Below the pieces are notes generated by a model. The model searched no databases. It had not been told where the DNA came from and was given only the letters and a program-made list of their open reading frames with translations. Below, piece after piece: positions 34,795-47,266 of a stretch of 64,000 bases of DNA (position 1 is its first letter; each line of letters begins with the position of its first letter). The position numbers were made by a program, and so were the translations under genes. This stretch comes from Hippasteria phrygiana (taxonomy: Eukaryota; Echinodermata; Asteroidea; Valvatida; Goniasteridae), in assembly GCA_037893225.1 (NCBI GenBank), contig JAZGUH010000529.1, positions 806,001 through 870,000 on the forward strand. The letters are read 5' to 3'.

Positions 34795-35149
34795 TGTCAG
34801 AGACGCAGAGCAATTCGTCATCTGCCTTCTGGGCTTCGGCGATTTCTGCAAAGTGAATGACTAGAGAAACCTCCAAGGAGTCAACTGCAAAGCGGAAAAG
34901 TGCATCAGCGGCAGTGTTGTCTTTTCCACCGATGTCTCACATCCGTTGTGAACTGTGAGATGTAGTCGAGGTGACGCACTTCACGTGGCGAATGACGGGC
35001 TTTGAGCTTAGGGCATATGTTAGCGGCTTGTGGTCCATATATACACAGAAGGATGTGACGGAAGTGTTTGATGCTGAGATAGACAGCGAGAAGTTCATGT
35101 ATTTCATGTATTTCACATACAGAATCAAAAAATTCACCTTAGCAACCAC
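34795..35149 (-). pseudogene. Gypsy-type retrotransposon RNase H remnant
   Basis: The frame at 34937-35149 has FCVYMDHKPLTYALSSKP, the xxTDHKPLxxAL motif of Ty3/gypsy RNase H, with the usual TDH changed to MDH. Past a stop, the next stretch reads GGKDNTAADALFRF and HFAEIAEAQKADDELL, matching GxxNxxADxLSR and the start of the linker to integrase. Parts of the motif between them are missing. No reverse transcriptase or integrase core was recognised, so this is a short relic. Whether it belonged with the gag remnant at 17.6-18.5 kb cannot be told. Confidence 0.7.
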
Positions 35150-35432
35150 CTACTTGTACTCCATGCAGACATGTTTACTTATGCATAGCTGTTTAAAATA
35201 GTCCATGCCAACATAATTTTTTTTTTTTTAGATCGAGTCACTACATTAGACATTTTGTGACATAATGTAATACATGTGCCTTGAAATTACATCGTTTCTA
35301 AAAATAAACCACACAGATACTGGCGTAAAGTGTACGTTAATTGTTTTTTCTGTATTTCTTATCCTTGACATACTGTTTAAGATGTTGGGACCACAGGAAG
35401 TTACCAACTCACAACCAAGTAATGAAAATACT

Positions 35433-35451
35433 CCCCCCCCCCCCCCCCCCC
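35433..35451. repeat. Poly-C tract
   Basis: A run of 19 C. The proline-rich end of an overlapping plus-strand ORF is an artefact of it. The bases from here to 35730 hold no gene. Confidence 0.9.
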
Positions 35452-35732
35452 ATTTTTTCTATTAGCCTATCCAGCCAAAATCAGTATCACATTTCATATT
35501 AATATTAGCGAATTGGAAAGGTTTTTTTGGGGGTGTGGATGTAATAATTACAATGAACGTGAAAACACGTAATACACGTTGGGAACAATAAATCAAAAAC
35601 TTGCTAACTGTGATATTGAATCAGGATCTTACGAAGCAATTTTCAAAGCCAGGGCTTACGACTGGAAACGAGGTTGAAAATAAAGTAGGGCCCGAGGAGC
35701 ATTTTTTTTTCTTTTTTAGGTGAATACATGAA

Positions 35733-38473
35733 CTAATCTTCAGCAGATACAGCAGGGCAGACTAAGTCCTTAGTCTCCTCAGTGCAGAATGGTCGTATGT
35801 ATTCGTAAAGGTACTTCTGTCTGTCCCGATCCAAGCCAGTTGGCTGGATTACATTCGGCATGCCAGTGGGGAGCTCCCCACGTTGAACAACCTCCTCTGT
35901 GGATATAGCTACCACATAACTCTTGCACATTATTATGTTAGGTTTGTTGCAGGTGACTCTGAAGTGGTGATTGCTCTTTACCCCTTTCATTTTCCTGTAT
36001 GCTGGGGTGAGGAACTACACCCAGTCGTACGTTGGCACTATAATAGTGCCATCTTCATGGCCAGCCAGTTGGGGTATGTTGATCCTGCATTCAGTTGACT
36101 TGGTGACAACATTGGCTATATCCTGGAGACAGGATACTTTAGTTCTCCTGAAGAGGCGCTTCAGAAGACCAAAGCACCAGTCATAGTGTGGCCAGCTGGC
36201 ATGAATGCTATGCTTGCAGAGGCATTCATGCCTGAAGCAACCCTCCACGCAAGATACCAGAACATGTAGTTGTTTTTGTTCTGTCCACTACAGTTATCAG
36301 CATTTAGCTGTAGATGTGCTTCTCCAACACCATATGTCCTGAGGAAGTGATGCACAAGACTAATAACGACATGGCTGTTGAGGCAGTCCAGGTGCATCAG
36401 AAAGACTCCACATGAAGTTTCTTTTCAGTTGTAATGCTATTTCAATGATTTTGTATACATGGATGTCACAAATTCTTCTGATTATTATTTTTTTGTTTAG
36501 TGATCTTTAACTGTTTTGGGAGTGTTCATCTATAGTTAATAGTTAAAATTACCTGATCTTTTCTTGCGTGGGTAGATTCCGTGGTTGTGGTACCAGTTCT
36601 TGAGATTGGTCAGTTTGTCTTTTGAAATGGCCATTAGGAATAAAAAGGTGTTTCTGCAGATTCTCTTGTGCTCATAATGGAAAGTGCTTATCCTTGTGAG
36701 TTTGCGCTCATGATTGAGACGTTTCGATTTCTGCGTTGCCTTAGAAGTGTTGATTTAGGTACAGATGATTCCCAACAGAAAAAGATATTTTTCAAAACCC
36801 GTCATGTCGCCAACATTCAACCTAAAAATCTAGATAAAAAAGCAAAAAAAATAATTAATAAGAGCTACAAAAACAATTTGAAAACATGCTGTATACATTA
36901 ATGTTGTGCATCGGGTCTGGTTGACCAGGCTAAACTGACCCAAAACTTTAAGGACATAAATCGAATCCCATCCGAAACCAATCTGAACTACCCAAATCGG
37001 ACTTGACCCGACCCGAAACAAATTCAAGCAAAAACTAACCCAAAACCGAACCGACCTGGAAAAAAAAAAATAAAGAAGAACATGGGCGTTTTGCTTTTTC
37101 AACCGTGTTTCCTTTTTGTGCCTAAACATACCCACATCGCGTGGAAAAAAAGAGTTGTCTCTCAGTACAATTTGTTTGGTGTACGAGTTGACGATTAAAG
37201 TAACAATGGTGTTTCCCACAATGCATTATTGTAGGGCAATTTGATGTTGTATAATTCTATTTAATAGATTGGTAGTCAGAATATAACATGACCTGGGACC
37301 TATTATTTTTATTATTTTAATGGCACCTGATACTGCTGATCTCTTCTTCGTTGACCTGCTGAATACACGGACTGCCATTGAAAAGTTTGCACTTGCAGTG
37401 ACATTTCTCAGGAATGTCAATGAAGTCAAAGATCTGCGCAGCCATGCCCATTGCCACATTTTCTGCATCGTGTGTTGTGTCTCCATTAGGCCCAGGTTCA
37501 GCAGGGACGTTGCCGAGGACGTCTTCATTATTATCACCATCATCCTGCTCAATGTCACGAGGCTACACATACAAAAAAGAAACGAATTTGAATTAGAGAC
37601 GTTGAAAGGTTAACATAAACACAGTGGCTATTGTTACGGCAGCCATAACGCAATCTTCAACTGCTATCATTGCGGCATTAATTGTCTGGCTCCCTATTTG
37701 CCTGTTGGAATCGGACTATAATTCAATTGAATGGTTCTTGGAATTTATTTTTCTTTAAAAAATTCTCAAATGCCACGTAATACGAAGAAGAAAATGAAAT
37801 CTGCTTAAATAGAAGGAACGTTTTGATTTGATTAATAAAATGAAAGAGTAGGCCCTAATTAAAAAGAAATCATTTCTATTTCATTTTTTTCTTGAATTAA
37901 AATTGAGCAACGCAGCATGCAGCAGTTTCGAACCCGGATCCCTGGAACAGTAACATTAGTCGAACATGTAACCAATCGAGCTACAAAAGCATTCTGGTTG
38001 GACAGGTAAAAGGCAGTTTCATACTCAGTCATATAGGCCTGATCATACTCCATAAATAGATTCGCTATAGATTTTCCAATGACAAACAACATGAACAGTA
38101 GCAGTTGAAAATCGTGTTACGGCTGCCGTAACGATAACCACTACTTCACATAAAAAACAGGTTCATGACTTGACTAGTTCAACATGTTGTTCAAATTCAT
38201 TGTCAACATGGTCAAGTATACTGTATGACAGTGATGAGTAGGCCTAGGCCAACACTAGGCTACATGTAGTATGAATTTGTATGCTAAATGTATTCATAAC
38301 GCTATTTCTAAAAGAAAACTTACCATGTAAACACCTTTGCGATCGAAGGCTACCGGTAGTTCGTCTTCACTATTGGAGTCGAGCCCATCGCCGTCATTTT
38401 CATCGGAATCAGATTCAGACAGGTTACCAAGATCTTGAAAATAATCTTGTGTTATTTCGCCTAACAGTGTCAT
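35733..38473 (-). pseudogene. DUF7869-like transposon gene, four exons, one frameshift
   Basis: Exon 1 is 38324-38473 (ATG at 38473 or spliced in; acidic LSESDSDENDGDGLDSNSED; donor GTAAGT). Exon 2 is 37327-37562 (acceptor TTTTGTATGTGTAG; FDFIDIPEKCHCKCKLFNGS, EEEISSIR; donor GTGCCA). Exons 1 and 2 join in phase 0. Exon 3 is about 36553-36740 (HKRICRNTFLFLMAISKDKL, NWYHNHGIYPRKKRSG; donor GTAATT). Exon 4 is about 35733-36420. It has LNADNCSGQNKNNYMFWYLA (the DNCxGQNKN signature), then after a one-base shift near 36205 WCFGLLKRLFRRTKVSCLQD and EDGTIIVPTYDW, and ends with LDRDRQKYLYEYIRPFC. This is the order in a large, poorly characterised invertebrate family with a DDE-like core. The frameshift separates the DNC motif from the second half. 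Confidence 0.7.
37912..37995 (-). ncRNA. tRNA-like Pol III unit, probable SINE, in transposon intron
   Basis: On the minus strand an A-box-like TAGCTCGATTGGTTA is followed at tRNA spacing by GGGTTCGAAAC (B box, near 37925-37936). The flanks do not pair as an acceptor stem. It lies in the intron between exons 1 and 2 of the DUF7869-like gene. Best read as a tRNA-derived SINE copy. Confidence 0.4.
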
Positions 38474-39213
38474 TCTGCTAACCGATTTCTCACTGCTCTC
38501 AGTCTGTGTGTAGGAGCTCCATCCTGCGCCCACCCAGCCTGCCGGAAGGCACCATTCTGTTGCATAGGAAATACCTGCTGCAACTGTGGGACCACAAAGT
38601 CGTTTATCATATTAAGATATCCCTGTCCGTTAATGTTTCCATTGAAGAAAAAAGGACCAAACAAATGCATAGCCCAATCTAAACATTTAACTTCTCCTTA
38701 CTCATGTTCTTATCAAAGGTAAAGTTTGGATGATGCAGTTGAGCATATTCATGAATGTTATGAGAGTTCACTCGCCCATCAAGAGAAAAATGTTGCCTCA
38801 TCACCAATGTTGAAGGATTGAAGGAACTGTGCATCTCGTTCACACTTCTCAACGAACCAGTGGCTGAAAGCCAGTCTTCGGCCAAAGTCATTGGGGAGAA
38901 GTTGGTGTCTGGTGTGCACATGGTATGGGTGGAGATGGAGGTCTAGCCTCGTGATGCGGTGAAATGTGGCAGATGGTAATCCAGTCGTGTTCCTTCTTGC
39001 ACTGATCCTTAGGTTTTTTTGTGACCTTCCAGTATTCAAACTTGTGCCATGCTCTTCATGCTTGCGCACGTTCTTCCAGATTGCCTTTTTGGTTGGTGGC
39101 TCATGATCTGGGAATTGTGCCCGAAATGCTTCCTGGACTGCAATGAAACTCCTTGTCTCATAAGTGGTGACAACAAATGTCTGCTGTTTTGCAAGTTGAA
39201 CCATTTTCACCAC
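38470..39213 (-). pseudogene. Tc1/mariner-like transposase, truncated
   Basis: Reading from 39213: an HTH-like region (FIAVQEAFRAQFPDHEPPTK) and then FGRRLAFSHWFVEKCERD. The catalytic strand follows as IGDEATFFSLDGRVNSHNIH, the family's xxDEAxFxLxGxVNxHNxR. After a break near 38690 comes GPFFFNGNINGQGYLNMIND, VPQLQQVF and AGWAQDGAPTHRLRAVRNRL, the QDGAPxH second catalytic Asp. The frame ends at a TGA at 38470, before the PPRSPDL...D/E block, so the third catalytic residue is missing. Family proteins are about 330-350 residues; about 250 are represented. The stop overlaps the ATG of the next exon as ATGA. Confidence 0.7.
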
Positions 39214-39449
39214 TGATTTGAAGATTTAATGCTCAAGGCCTATATGCCCAGGGCTAGGGGTTTTTATGGAGTCTTAGACAAGTTAAGTAACACACCCATG
39301 GTTCCAAATTTGAATGCGAATAGGCCAACACAAAATGATTGAATGACTGGATTTGCTAGCTTGTCACAGTGCGAATTTTACCTGCTGCTCAAGAAGGCTC
39401 AACTATGCATTGTTACTCATTCAACCATGACAATGGATTCATGGTCAGG

Positions 39450-39733
39450 GTGTCATTGGAAAGAGGACATCCAGTTCTGGATCTTCGTCTGACTCGTAGT
39501 ACTCGGACATGTCGGATCCGGATTCACCATGTTCACCACTGTCGTCACTTTCGCCCGATGTACTCCCGTCCACTTCGGGCTCATACATGTACGGCTGCGC
39601 ACCGAGCGGGAGCTCCTCATCACCTTCGCTTGAAGTGACCTCCGAACTAGTACAATTCGAATCTTTCAGAAATTTCCTCGGAATCTGTCATAAATGACGA
39701 CGAAGAGTCTTCTGAATTTTCACGTTCGGCCAT
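39450..39733 (-). pseudogene. Acidic first exon, P2X7-intracellular-domain-like N-terminus, frameshifted
   Basis: The ATG at 39733 opens MAERENSEDSSSSFMTDSEE. A one-base shift near 39660 leads into SSEGDEELPLGAQPYMYEPE and a long Asp/Glu/Ser-rich run. The LGxQPYxxEPE block is like the N-terminal motif of proteins with the P2RX7 intracellular zinc domain, a family widely copied in invertebrate genomes. No downstream zinc domain was recognised. Confidence 0.35.
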
Positions 39734-39739
39734 GTTTCA

Positions 39740-41058
39740 TGTATCACGGACACGGACACGTATTGACACAACGCAACATGCTCTGCCATATAAGTACCGT
39801 ACGGGTACGCGTACCCATGCGGACATGCTTTGATCGGGTCCAGACATATCGCGCTTTATCAAAAATTCTGCAGTTTTCCTATAATTGATGATTAAATTTG
39901 GGTTTCCTTTGGGTTTCCTTTATTTTGATACACACTGTAGTGTATATAACAGAATTTTTGATATAAACTGAATAGTCTATTCATATGAAACAATGGTGGG
40001 CATGTTATATTGGGGTATATATTCCAACAAATGTCAATTTAGTATCTGTTGACAATTACACTTACAGTTATATGCATTACATACCAGACCTACATGTAGG
40101 TCTGACAATTGTGACTACAATCTCACAGATCTCATCATTGGCCTGGGTGGCAAGTGGTGTTGATGTTGAGGTGATGCCTGCTTGGTAGCGAAATCACATA
40201 AATATGCACTGTGTGGGGGAAAGTTGTCCACACTGGCCTTCTCCAGGAGCTTGAAAAGACAATGAACAACATGATTGAATAATGATTTATCATGACAAAG
40301 TGTCTGAACTGCTGTACCAAGCTTTTGACCAAACAGCATGCCCTCAAATGTACGTGATCATATGGAATACACGTTATCTTATGGAATTTGCATTTAAAGA
40401 AAATTAACTGAGTTTTAAATAGTACACACCTCCATGAAAAACAGAAACCCTTTCCACAGGCTGGATACAATCAGTGACATGCACCACAAAGCGAAGTCTA
40501 TTTTCTTATACAAGCAAATGAATGGGGATGTCATCAAATGCTGCTTTTATTCCTTTGGCTTAGTGTATAAATTAGTGTACAAGATCTCAACACAATTCTT
40601 CATACATAAATACCCACGACAGTTTACCCATTCTTATTGGTTGAGAGCATGTCATGTGGGGGATTTTAAAAGGCTGATAAAACACCAGCTAGTTCAAAAC
40701 ACTTTCCCCTGCTATGGTGCCTTATTGCACTGTATTGCAGAGTATTTGTCGTGCAAGACTTGTAGCACTCGACAAGCGAGACCTGTAGGTTGTTTAAGAA
40801 AATCCTTGAAAAATTGTGCGTTTTTGACTCGTTTTGCTTTTTGACCAATTTATAATTTAATTTGGGCTATTTACGTGTTTGGCCGATATTAAATAACTTT
40901 GTTTAAACCTGGCTAGGGGCCAGGTCGCCGATGGTATGCAGGCCCCCAGCAGGTTGTATACATACTTTTGGTTTAAAACCAACAAAGCACATATTTATTC
41001 CCTTAACACTTCACAAGCATACATGTACATGTATTTACATATTCAGTCACAAACAGCA
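39740..41058. other. No certain gene; one exon-like minus ORF
   Basis: Minus-strand 40115-40339 reads LGTAVQTLCHDKSLFNHVVH and FKLLEKASVDNFPPHSAYL, which looks protein-like, but I recognise no family and see no clear splice sites. The remainder shows nothing. Confidence 0.3.
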
Positions 41059-41307
41059 TTATGGCATGTATGTCAGGAAGAGGTGGTCCTCTATCTCCGC
41101 TGTCTTGCATGCTTCCTGGACAGTTGCTTTGTACCGTGTCATGATAACCGCCCTGTTATCCTTGATCCGTCTCCCAACGGACACCAATACAGGCTGGGCA
41201 TGGGTTGCTATGTCCTCAAGTTCTACACGGTGTAATTTGGAACGAGCCTGCTCATCGGTGACCCTTCTCTCATGCTTAAGAAAAGGGACAATCATGGCCC
41301 TGGACAT
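41059..41307 (-). CDS. Unrecognised conserved-looking ORF
   Basis: An 82-residue minus-strand frame with a balanced composition (KHERRVTDEQARSKLHRVEL, VGRRIKDNRAVIMTRYKATV, predicted helical). It could be the last coding exon of a mobile-element gene like its neighbours. No family is recognised and no partner exon is certain, although 42830-42910 on the same strand (VIKKFPSVEQGQIRQVMAYK) has a similar look. Confidence 0.3.
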   Translation of the reverse strand: MSRAMIVPFLKHERRVTDEQARSKLHRVELEDIATHAQPVLVSVGRRIKDNRAVIMTRYKATVQEACKTAEIEDHLFLTYMP

Positions 41308-41514
41308 GGCTCTTGCATGACAACAAAAACAATAACTGAAACAATAAACAGTTGTGGTTGTTTAAAATAAAACAGAAAAAACAATGTTACAGATTGAACA
41401 CAGTATGAATCCAAAGAGGAACGTGACTGTAGTATCCAAGTACATGTATCAGTGATTTTCCAGTAAATAAGAAATTGTGGTGATGAACCATGCACCTTTC
41501 CCTTACAAAAATCT

Positions 41515-41536
41515 CCCATGGCGATATCGCCATGGG
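41515..41536. repeat. 22-bp perfect palindrome
   Basis: The sequence reads CCCATGGCGAT followed immediately by its exact complement, centred on GATATC. It is followed at 41560-41640 by repeats of CGCCATTGG and TGGCGTTTCTCCCCCG (the latter twice in tandem). It may be a protein-binding site cluster or part of a small repeat element. Confidence 0.6.
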
Positions 41537-43398
41537 GTTCATCATAGGGTTTTGGATATGGTGTTTCGCCATTGGAAATGTTTCCCTATGTGCCCCATAG
41601 TGTTTCTCCCCCGTGGCGTTTCTCCCCCGTGGCGTTTTCTCCCTATGGATCACATGCATCAAAACATAACCAGCATGCAACATCTTTAATTCTACTCAAA
41701 TGTAATACCAATAGTATGTAGTGCAAGTAATATTGGAAACATTTACATAAACAAAAAAAGTTCCAAATAAATTACAAGATTGGATAAGGCAAGCATCCTA
41801 TGCAGCAACACAATGTACATGTACATGTGTGCTGTATATAAAAATGTGGAAGTTGAAATGTATGGTAAAATAAAGGCAATACATGTACATGTGCATTACA
41901 TAATTATTGTACAAACATGTATATGCCCTTAAAAATATTTGATTATTTACATGTAGGTTTTGTGAACAAATTCTGGCTATTTTTAAAATTGTCTGAATAC
42001 TTTTGCCAGGATGTGCTGTCAATATTAAAGATAAAATCCGTGTCGCAAAATCAATTATTCTCAAAAGCCTACTTTGTTTAAAGATAGTAATTGTTCCAAA
42101 CATAATGGTTAAAAGAAAAAGTACACAAAAAAGTTTAAAACTGTTGCCAAAATTGAAAGTGTTGCAGTTATTTATCATTTTTAATTTCTCCTAAACAAGA
42201 GCATGTTTAGAAAGTATAATTGTGACCTATTTAAACAAAACAATGTCTATATCAGCCGCAGGTGCAATTTGTGAAGGTTTTATATTAATGATAATCATGA
42301 GCTTGCTTACAAATACAATGAAATACATGTACTGGCGAGAAACTGTAACCAAAATCAGAAACAATAATGGTTTTTGGTTGTTTCTTCAAAACATGAACAT
42401 GTAGTAAACATTAGTGCTAAATTGCTCACTAAATTGCTATTTTTGTAGAATTGCAAAGTTATTAGCTTGCAAATGTGCTATCGAACGTAAAATCCTGTTA
42501 ACGTAAAACTTCATCAACAAACAGTTAGTGTATATAATAAATTTAAATTTGAAATTAATTTGACACTTTAAAATGGTCGCGCTTGTACTATTTTACGCGC
42601 ATGTGCGTAAAATGGTCCGTCTAGCTTAATCAAATTTGCAAGCAGACTCATGATTTTATAGGCTCAAAACCAAAACAAGTTAATTTATTTGTTAAATAAC
42701 AACATATTCTTTGAAAATTCAGTCATAGAACAAAATCTTATTTTTGGAAGAACATGGCCAGTGCATATTTAAAACGACGGTGATTAACAAGGTGGTGATA
42801 AAAATAGAAACAGCTCCTCAGCTCTGTGACTTGGTGTCGGTTGCTCTGACGTCTTTAAGCTTGTACGCCATAACCTGGCGAATTTGTCCCTGCTCCACAG
42901 ATGGAAACTTCTTGATGACATACATGTAAACTGAATAACAAGAACGACAATTTTTAGCAAATTAGATTTTCTAACTTTAACACTTACATGTAGTTATTTG
43001 TATATTTATTAAGATCTGATTAATGGGCCCTATGACCAAGGGTAATAATATATGCGCCTTGATCAGGTGACCGGAAATGTGCACGATATAGATCCATAGT
43101 ATTATTATTATTATTATCTCTAGTTGATTCAGACAGGACATTTTTAAAAATAGTTTTGAAGAGAGCGTTGTAAATGCTGTTTATTATAAACATATATCAA
43201 ATGATCAGCTCAAAATGCTGCATGCCTGCAATTAGCTCCATATCAATTTCTTCCCATGAACCACAGCCGTTCAGATTGCTTATAACCGGAAATCTATTGT
43301 CCATTATAGAACACAAGAGGGCGCTGTCCAATGCGTGTCATTTTGGCTTTGTGCAATAAATGAATATTCATGAGATCATTGTCTGCACAAAAAACAGC
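41537..43398. other. No certain gene
   Basis: AT-rich sequence with a second short palindrome (TTTTACGCGCATGTGCGTAAAA region near 42590-42612) and an ATT microsatellite near 43100. The exon-like minus stretch at 42830-42910 is noted under the 41059 ORF. Confidence 0.35.
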
Positions 43399-45380
43399 CT
43401 CAACGTGTACCGCTATGGGGCCTTGCCTTTTAGACTGTTCTATTATGATAGAGGGGGGTGCGAGCTGTACCATTTCATCAAAATAATTAATAAACATAAT
43501 TCAATGGAGCCAAAATACCTCTTGTTATGAATGACTATATGGCAGTGACGTCATCAATCAAATGTTGTATAATTTTTGCTTTATCTAGGAAACCAGGTCA
43601 ACTAACAGTAATTTCTCATCAATTCTGGCATCCTAAACACCCCTTTTATAGTAATAGATCGGTCTAGATGGCGTGAGTAATCGGTTGCTACGTAGTTTTC
43701 ATATGCAAGTCGCGTCGAGTTGGTCAAGCTAGAGAAATACATGTAGTTCGTCCGGTGATTTTCTAGTCTATGGAAAAAGCACCAAAATTCACGTTTTAAC
43801 AAACCAGTATTTAAAAACTAAACTCATCGGTGGCATCATTATACTATTGAGGTTAACTAGCAAGAGACAGACATTCTATTTCATCGGCGATTGATCAAAA
43901 TGTGGTATTTTTTGCTTCGTCTATCGACGTATTTTCTCGGAATGTGTAAGTAGATTACGCTGCCGGAGAATTCGCTGAATATTCCCCACCCAAATTCCCG
44001 AATTTGATCAAGAAAACGGTCAACTAACATGAAAGCTATATCAGAATAATGGAGATTAATATCCCTTGTCCATATATTTGAAGTATTTGTGTTTCATGGT
44101 AAAAGGGAAAACATGTTTATGGTACGTTTTTGTTAAGGTGTCGGTGCTTGAGTGCGTCTGTGAAAGACGTTTTCATGTAAACAAAGCCGCCATTTTTGTT
44201 GCATGCACCCTCAAGACGACATGAGCGTTTCGCACAACCAATTATCGCTAGCGCTTTCCAACAGAAATGTGTTAGTGGGACTAGTGGGTTGCATGAAAAT
44301 TGTGTTTTCCTTTTTGCTAATTAAGTATTATGTAAACTGATTTGGGGGAGGGGAGGGGGGGGGGACAAGGGACAAGAAGAATTAATGAAGTGGTTTGACA
44401 AAGTCAAAGAAAACATGACATGGAAAATGAATTTTTGATGACAGTATGATGAATTACTGCTTTATTTACATTCATACTGTTTCATTTCTTTTCGGTTTCT
44501 CACAACAAAATTATCAAGTGACTTGACTGAGAATGTCGGCACTTTTATAACAAATTATTTCATAACAGTTTCATAACAGCTAACGACTAAAACTTAAAAC
44601 ATACAAGTCGTATATTTTAAAATAATTTCTTAGATTAGGCAACCCTGCACCCACCCCCAAAAAATTAAAACGGGCTTGTTTCTCGTCCGTGTGCATTTGG
44701 TTTTGACGCCAACACTATACTGATGCGCCATCTCCAGTTTCGCTTACAAGTTTTCTACATTTAATTGCAAACCTATGGTTCTGCTAATTTAATAAACATC
44801 ATTTATCCATTGACGTCAAACATTATTGGTAGAATATGGCCGTCTCTTTGCAAATTAAAATTATCATGGCTGGTTTCAGAAAATTTGAAAGAAATACATG
44901 GCGTATTGCATACAAATTTGCCATGAATATCCTGTGAATTTCATATTTCACGAACCTGAATAAGAACAGAACCTGCAATCAATCCAACGACCTCTAAACT
45001 GCGACCGCACCAGCACTCCATATTCAGCATCAATCGTTCGTACATACATGTACTCCATTCTTTTTTAAACCAGCATATTTGTACAAATTTACAAAACGTC
45101 AGCATGACGATGCATGCTAAGGGTTATCATGCAAGCGCATGTACCAGCGAAGTTGAGTGGTCATCAGATTAGTCTAATGTGGCTAGATACTGCCAAATAT
45201 CAACACAGAATAAAATAGTTTTCAAAACGAGCATAAAAGAGAATCCACATAAGTTATGTAGGCGAGGCTTGAGAACCAGCAGCATGTCGTTCATGCATAT
45301 TTGGAACATGAGTTTTCCCAAAATTGTATTTGTTACATCACATGAAGGGAAAATTACAATTTACCGGTGAGGCCGGCCGC

Positions 45381-46897
45381 TTACTTCGTACCTTCATATG
45401 AGCGTGCAACAGAATACAGATTATGCTGCTTGGCAATCAACGCCTGCCTCTGAGGAATATTCTGAACAGAAGAATACATTCTCTCAAGCCTATTTACATA
45501 TGGGTGGATACTCTCTGATGCTTGCTCTGTGTACATGCCTGTCGATAGCAGTCGTCTAGCTTGGCGTGGTACTTCTACAGTTAGAAGATGGAATTTCCTT
45601 TTGAGATTTTCGTTTGGAAAGTTTACGGGAAACCAACACCCAAAGCTACAACAGCGAAGTACTAGTAGTTCTACCTCATGCTTACACAAGGGGCGATTTG
45701 CTGTGTACAAGCTATAACATGATCTAAATTTATTAAGAAGACATGTCACTTTAACCCTTAACTTACATGAACTGAAAGATATGCCAAGAGTAGTTAGTGG
45801 CTTGAAAATGCGACTAAATTTGTGGATGTTCTTAAGCTTGAAGACCTTGTTAATGTCTGATCCCACAAACGCACCACTGTGGTATGCGGCTCTTTTAAGC
45901 TTTAGTTCATTTATCACAGCATCAAACCGTTGTTTGAACGGCCCCTTCACCTTACATGTGGCTTCTTGTACTTCAAGTTGTAATTTACCAATAGCGGCAA
46001 CTTCCTTCTCTGTCATTTTAATCCTGCCCTCTATTTCCTTAATATCCCTCCTAAGTTCAGCAACTTGTTTTCTAGAGTCTCTTGCCAGTTTGGTATTACA
46101 AACTAATTTATTGTTTACTCTCTCAAAGTGTTCTGGGTTCCCTTCTATGACTGCCTCTATTGTTTGCTCTCTTTGCCGCTTCTCTGCCTCCTGAATTCGC
46201 TTTTGCTCGTGTAACCTATTTTCATCCTCTTCCAGTGCCTCTTTCCTTGAAAATAGATCTCTTACTTCGTCACAGAAGACAACCCCAGAATCTCTGACCT
46301 CTTCATCCAGCTCCTTTGCCTCTTTTTCTACTATATCAATTATTTGTTTTCCCAAACCTAGGCTTATGTGTAGTGGCGTTGTGCTTACACAATCCAAAAC
46401 CTTCCCCTTGCCGCAAATTATTGGGTTATATATACAATTTAAAAACGTTGATGCGTCTTTGGTTATTTTCCCCGCGTCAACGAAATCCTCGCTTTGCCGG
46501 TGACACTCTTCTAGAGTTCTGAGGGGGGCTTGAACTCCGTCATTCCCTTCAAGTTGTGTGTACTTTGGAAGTATGTGAAGGGCATGAGGAGTTCCTTTTT
46601 CCAGATCCCGGAGAGTCGTTTTGCAATGAAGGCAATAGTATTTTCCATTTGGGCCTGTTAATACTAACAGCTTTGCCAGCCACTCCCAATCGCCACCGTA
46701 GGTCAACTGGCACAAACGGAAAACACTATTACATGTACCTTCATTGCAAGCAGACTTGTTTTCATCTGGTGGTTGCGATGACCCATCTCCACTTGTCTGC
46801 TTCAGTGATGAGCCTTGGTGAGCCAAGCAGTCACTGCACTCTTTGCTGACGGTAGTGTTGCTGTCATCAAGGGGTTGTAGAGGGTTCCAGGAAATTT
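45381..46897 (-). CDS. Transposon protein, last exon (intact frame)
   Basis: Acceptor TTGTTTTGTGCAG at 46898-46910; frame open to the stop at 45381. From the N-terminus: a linker rich in Ser/Asp/Glu, then LTYGGDWEWLAKLLVLTGPN with a CLHC knuckle, CVSTTPLHISLGLGKQIIDI, a long charged coiled-coil (about 46020-46330: KRIQEAEKRQREQTIEAV, RRDIKEIEGRIKMTEKEVAA), YHSGAFVGSDINKVFK, and a C-terminal SIHPYVNRLERMYSSVQNIP. The last 350 bases contain a Cys-rich stretch, so a further intron there is possible. This exon is absent from copy 1. It is the longest uninterrupted coding frame in the window, which suggests fairly recent insertion. Confidence 0.65.
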
Positions 46898-47266
46898 CTG
46901 CACAAAACAACGTGACTCGAAATAAAAATATCACGAAGCAATGATTTTACAATATTTTGTTTCAAAATGTGGAGAAAAAAATTCTCCCAAAATTAAGATC
47001 AATGGTTTTGGTTTGCAAGAATCTAAGATTTGGCAAGTAAGAGTCTTTCATTCATTCATTTGTTCATTCACGATCACAAATTTATGATGACTGGAAGAGT
47101 TGCGCCCGCAGTCTATGTCAAGCATTGTGTTAGAAAGGAATCACATAGTCAAGTTTCCAACTCGATGGATGTTGATAAGCACAACAGTTTATCACAAAAT
47201 GTAATACCAGTACAAAATAAAACAGAAATATATTTTTTTTTAATGTGACTGCGCAGTATAGCCTAC

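Noticed and set aside
45529..46849. Plus-strand ORFs up to 137 residues
   Set aside because: They lie opposite the strong minus-strand transposon exon and have no motif of their own.
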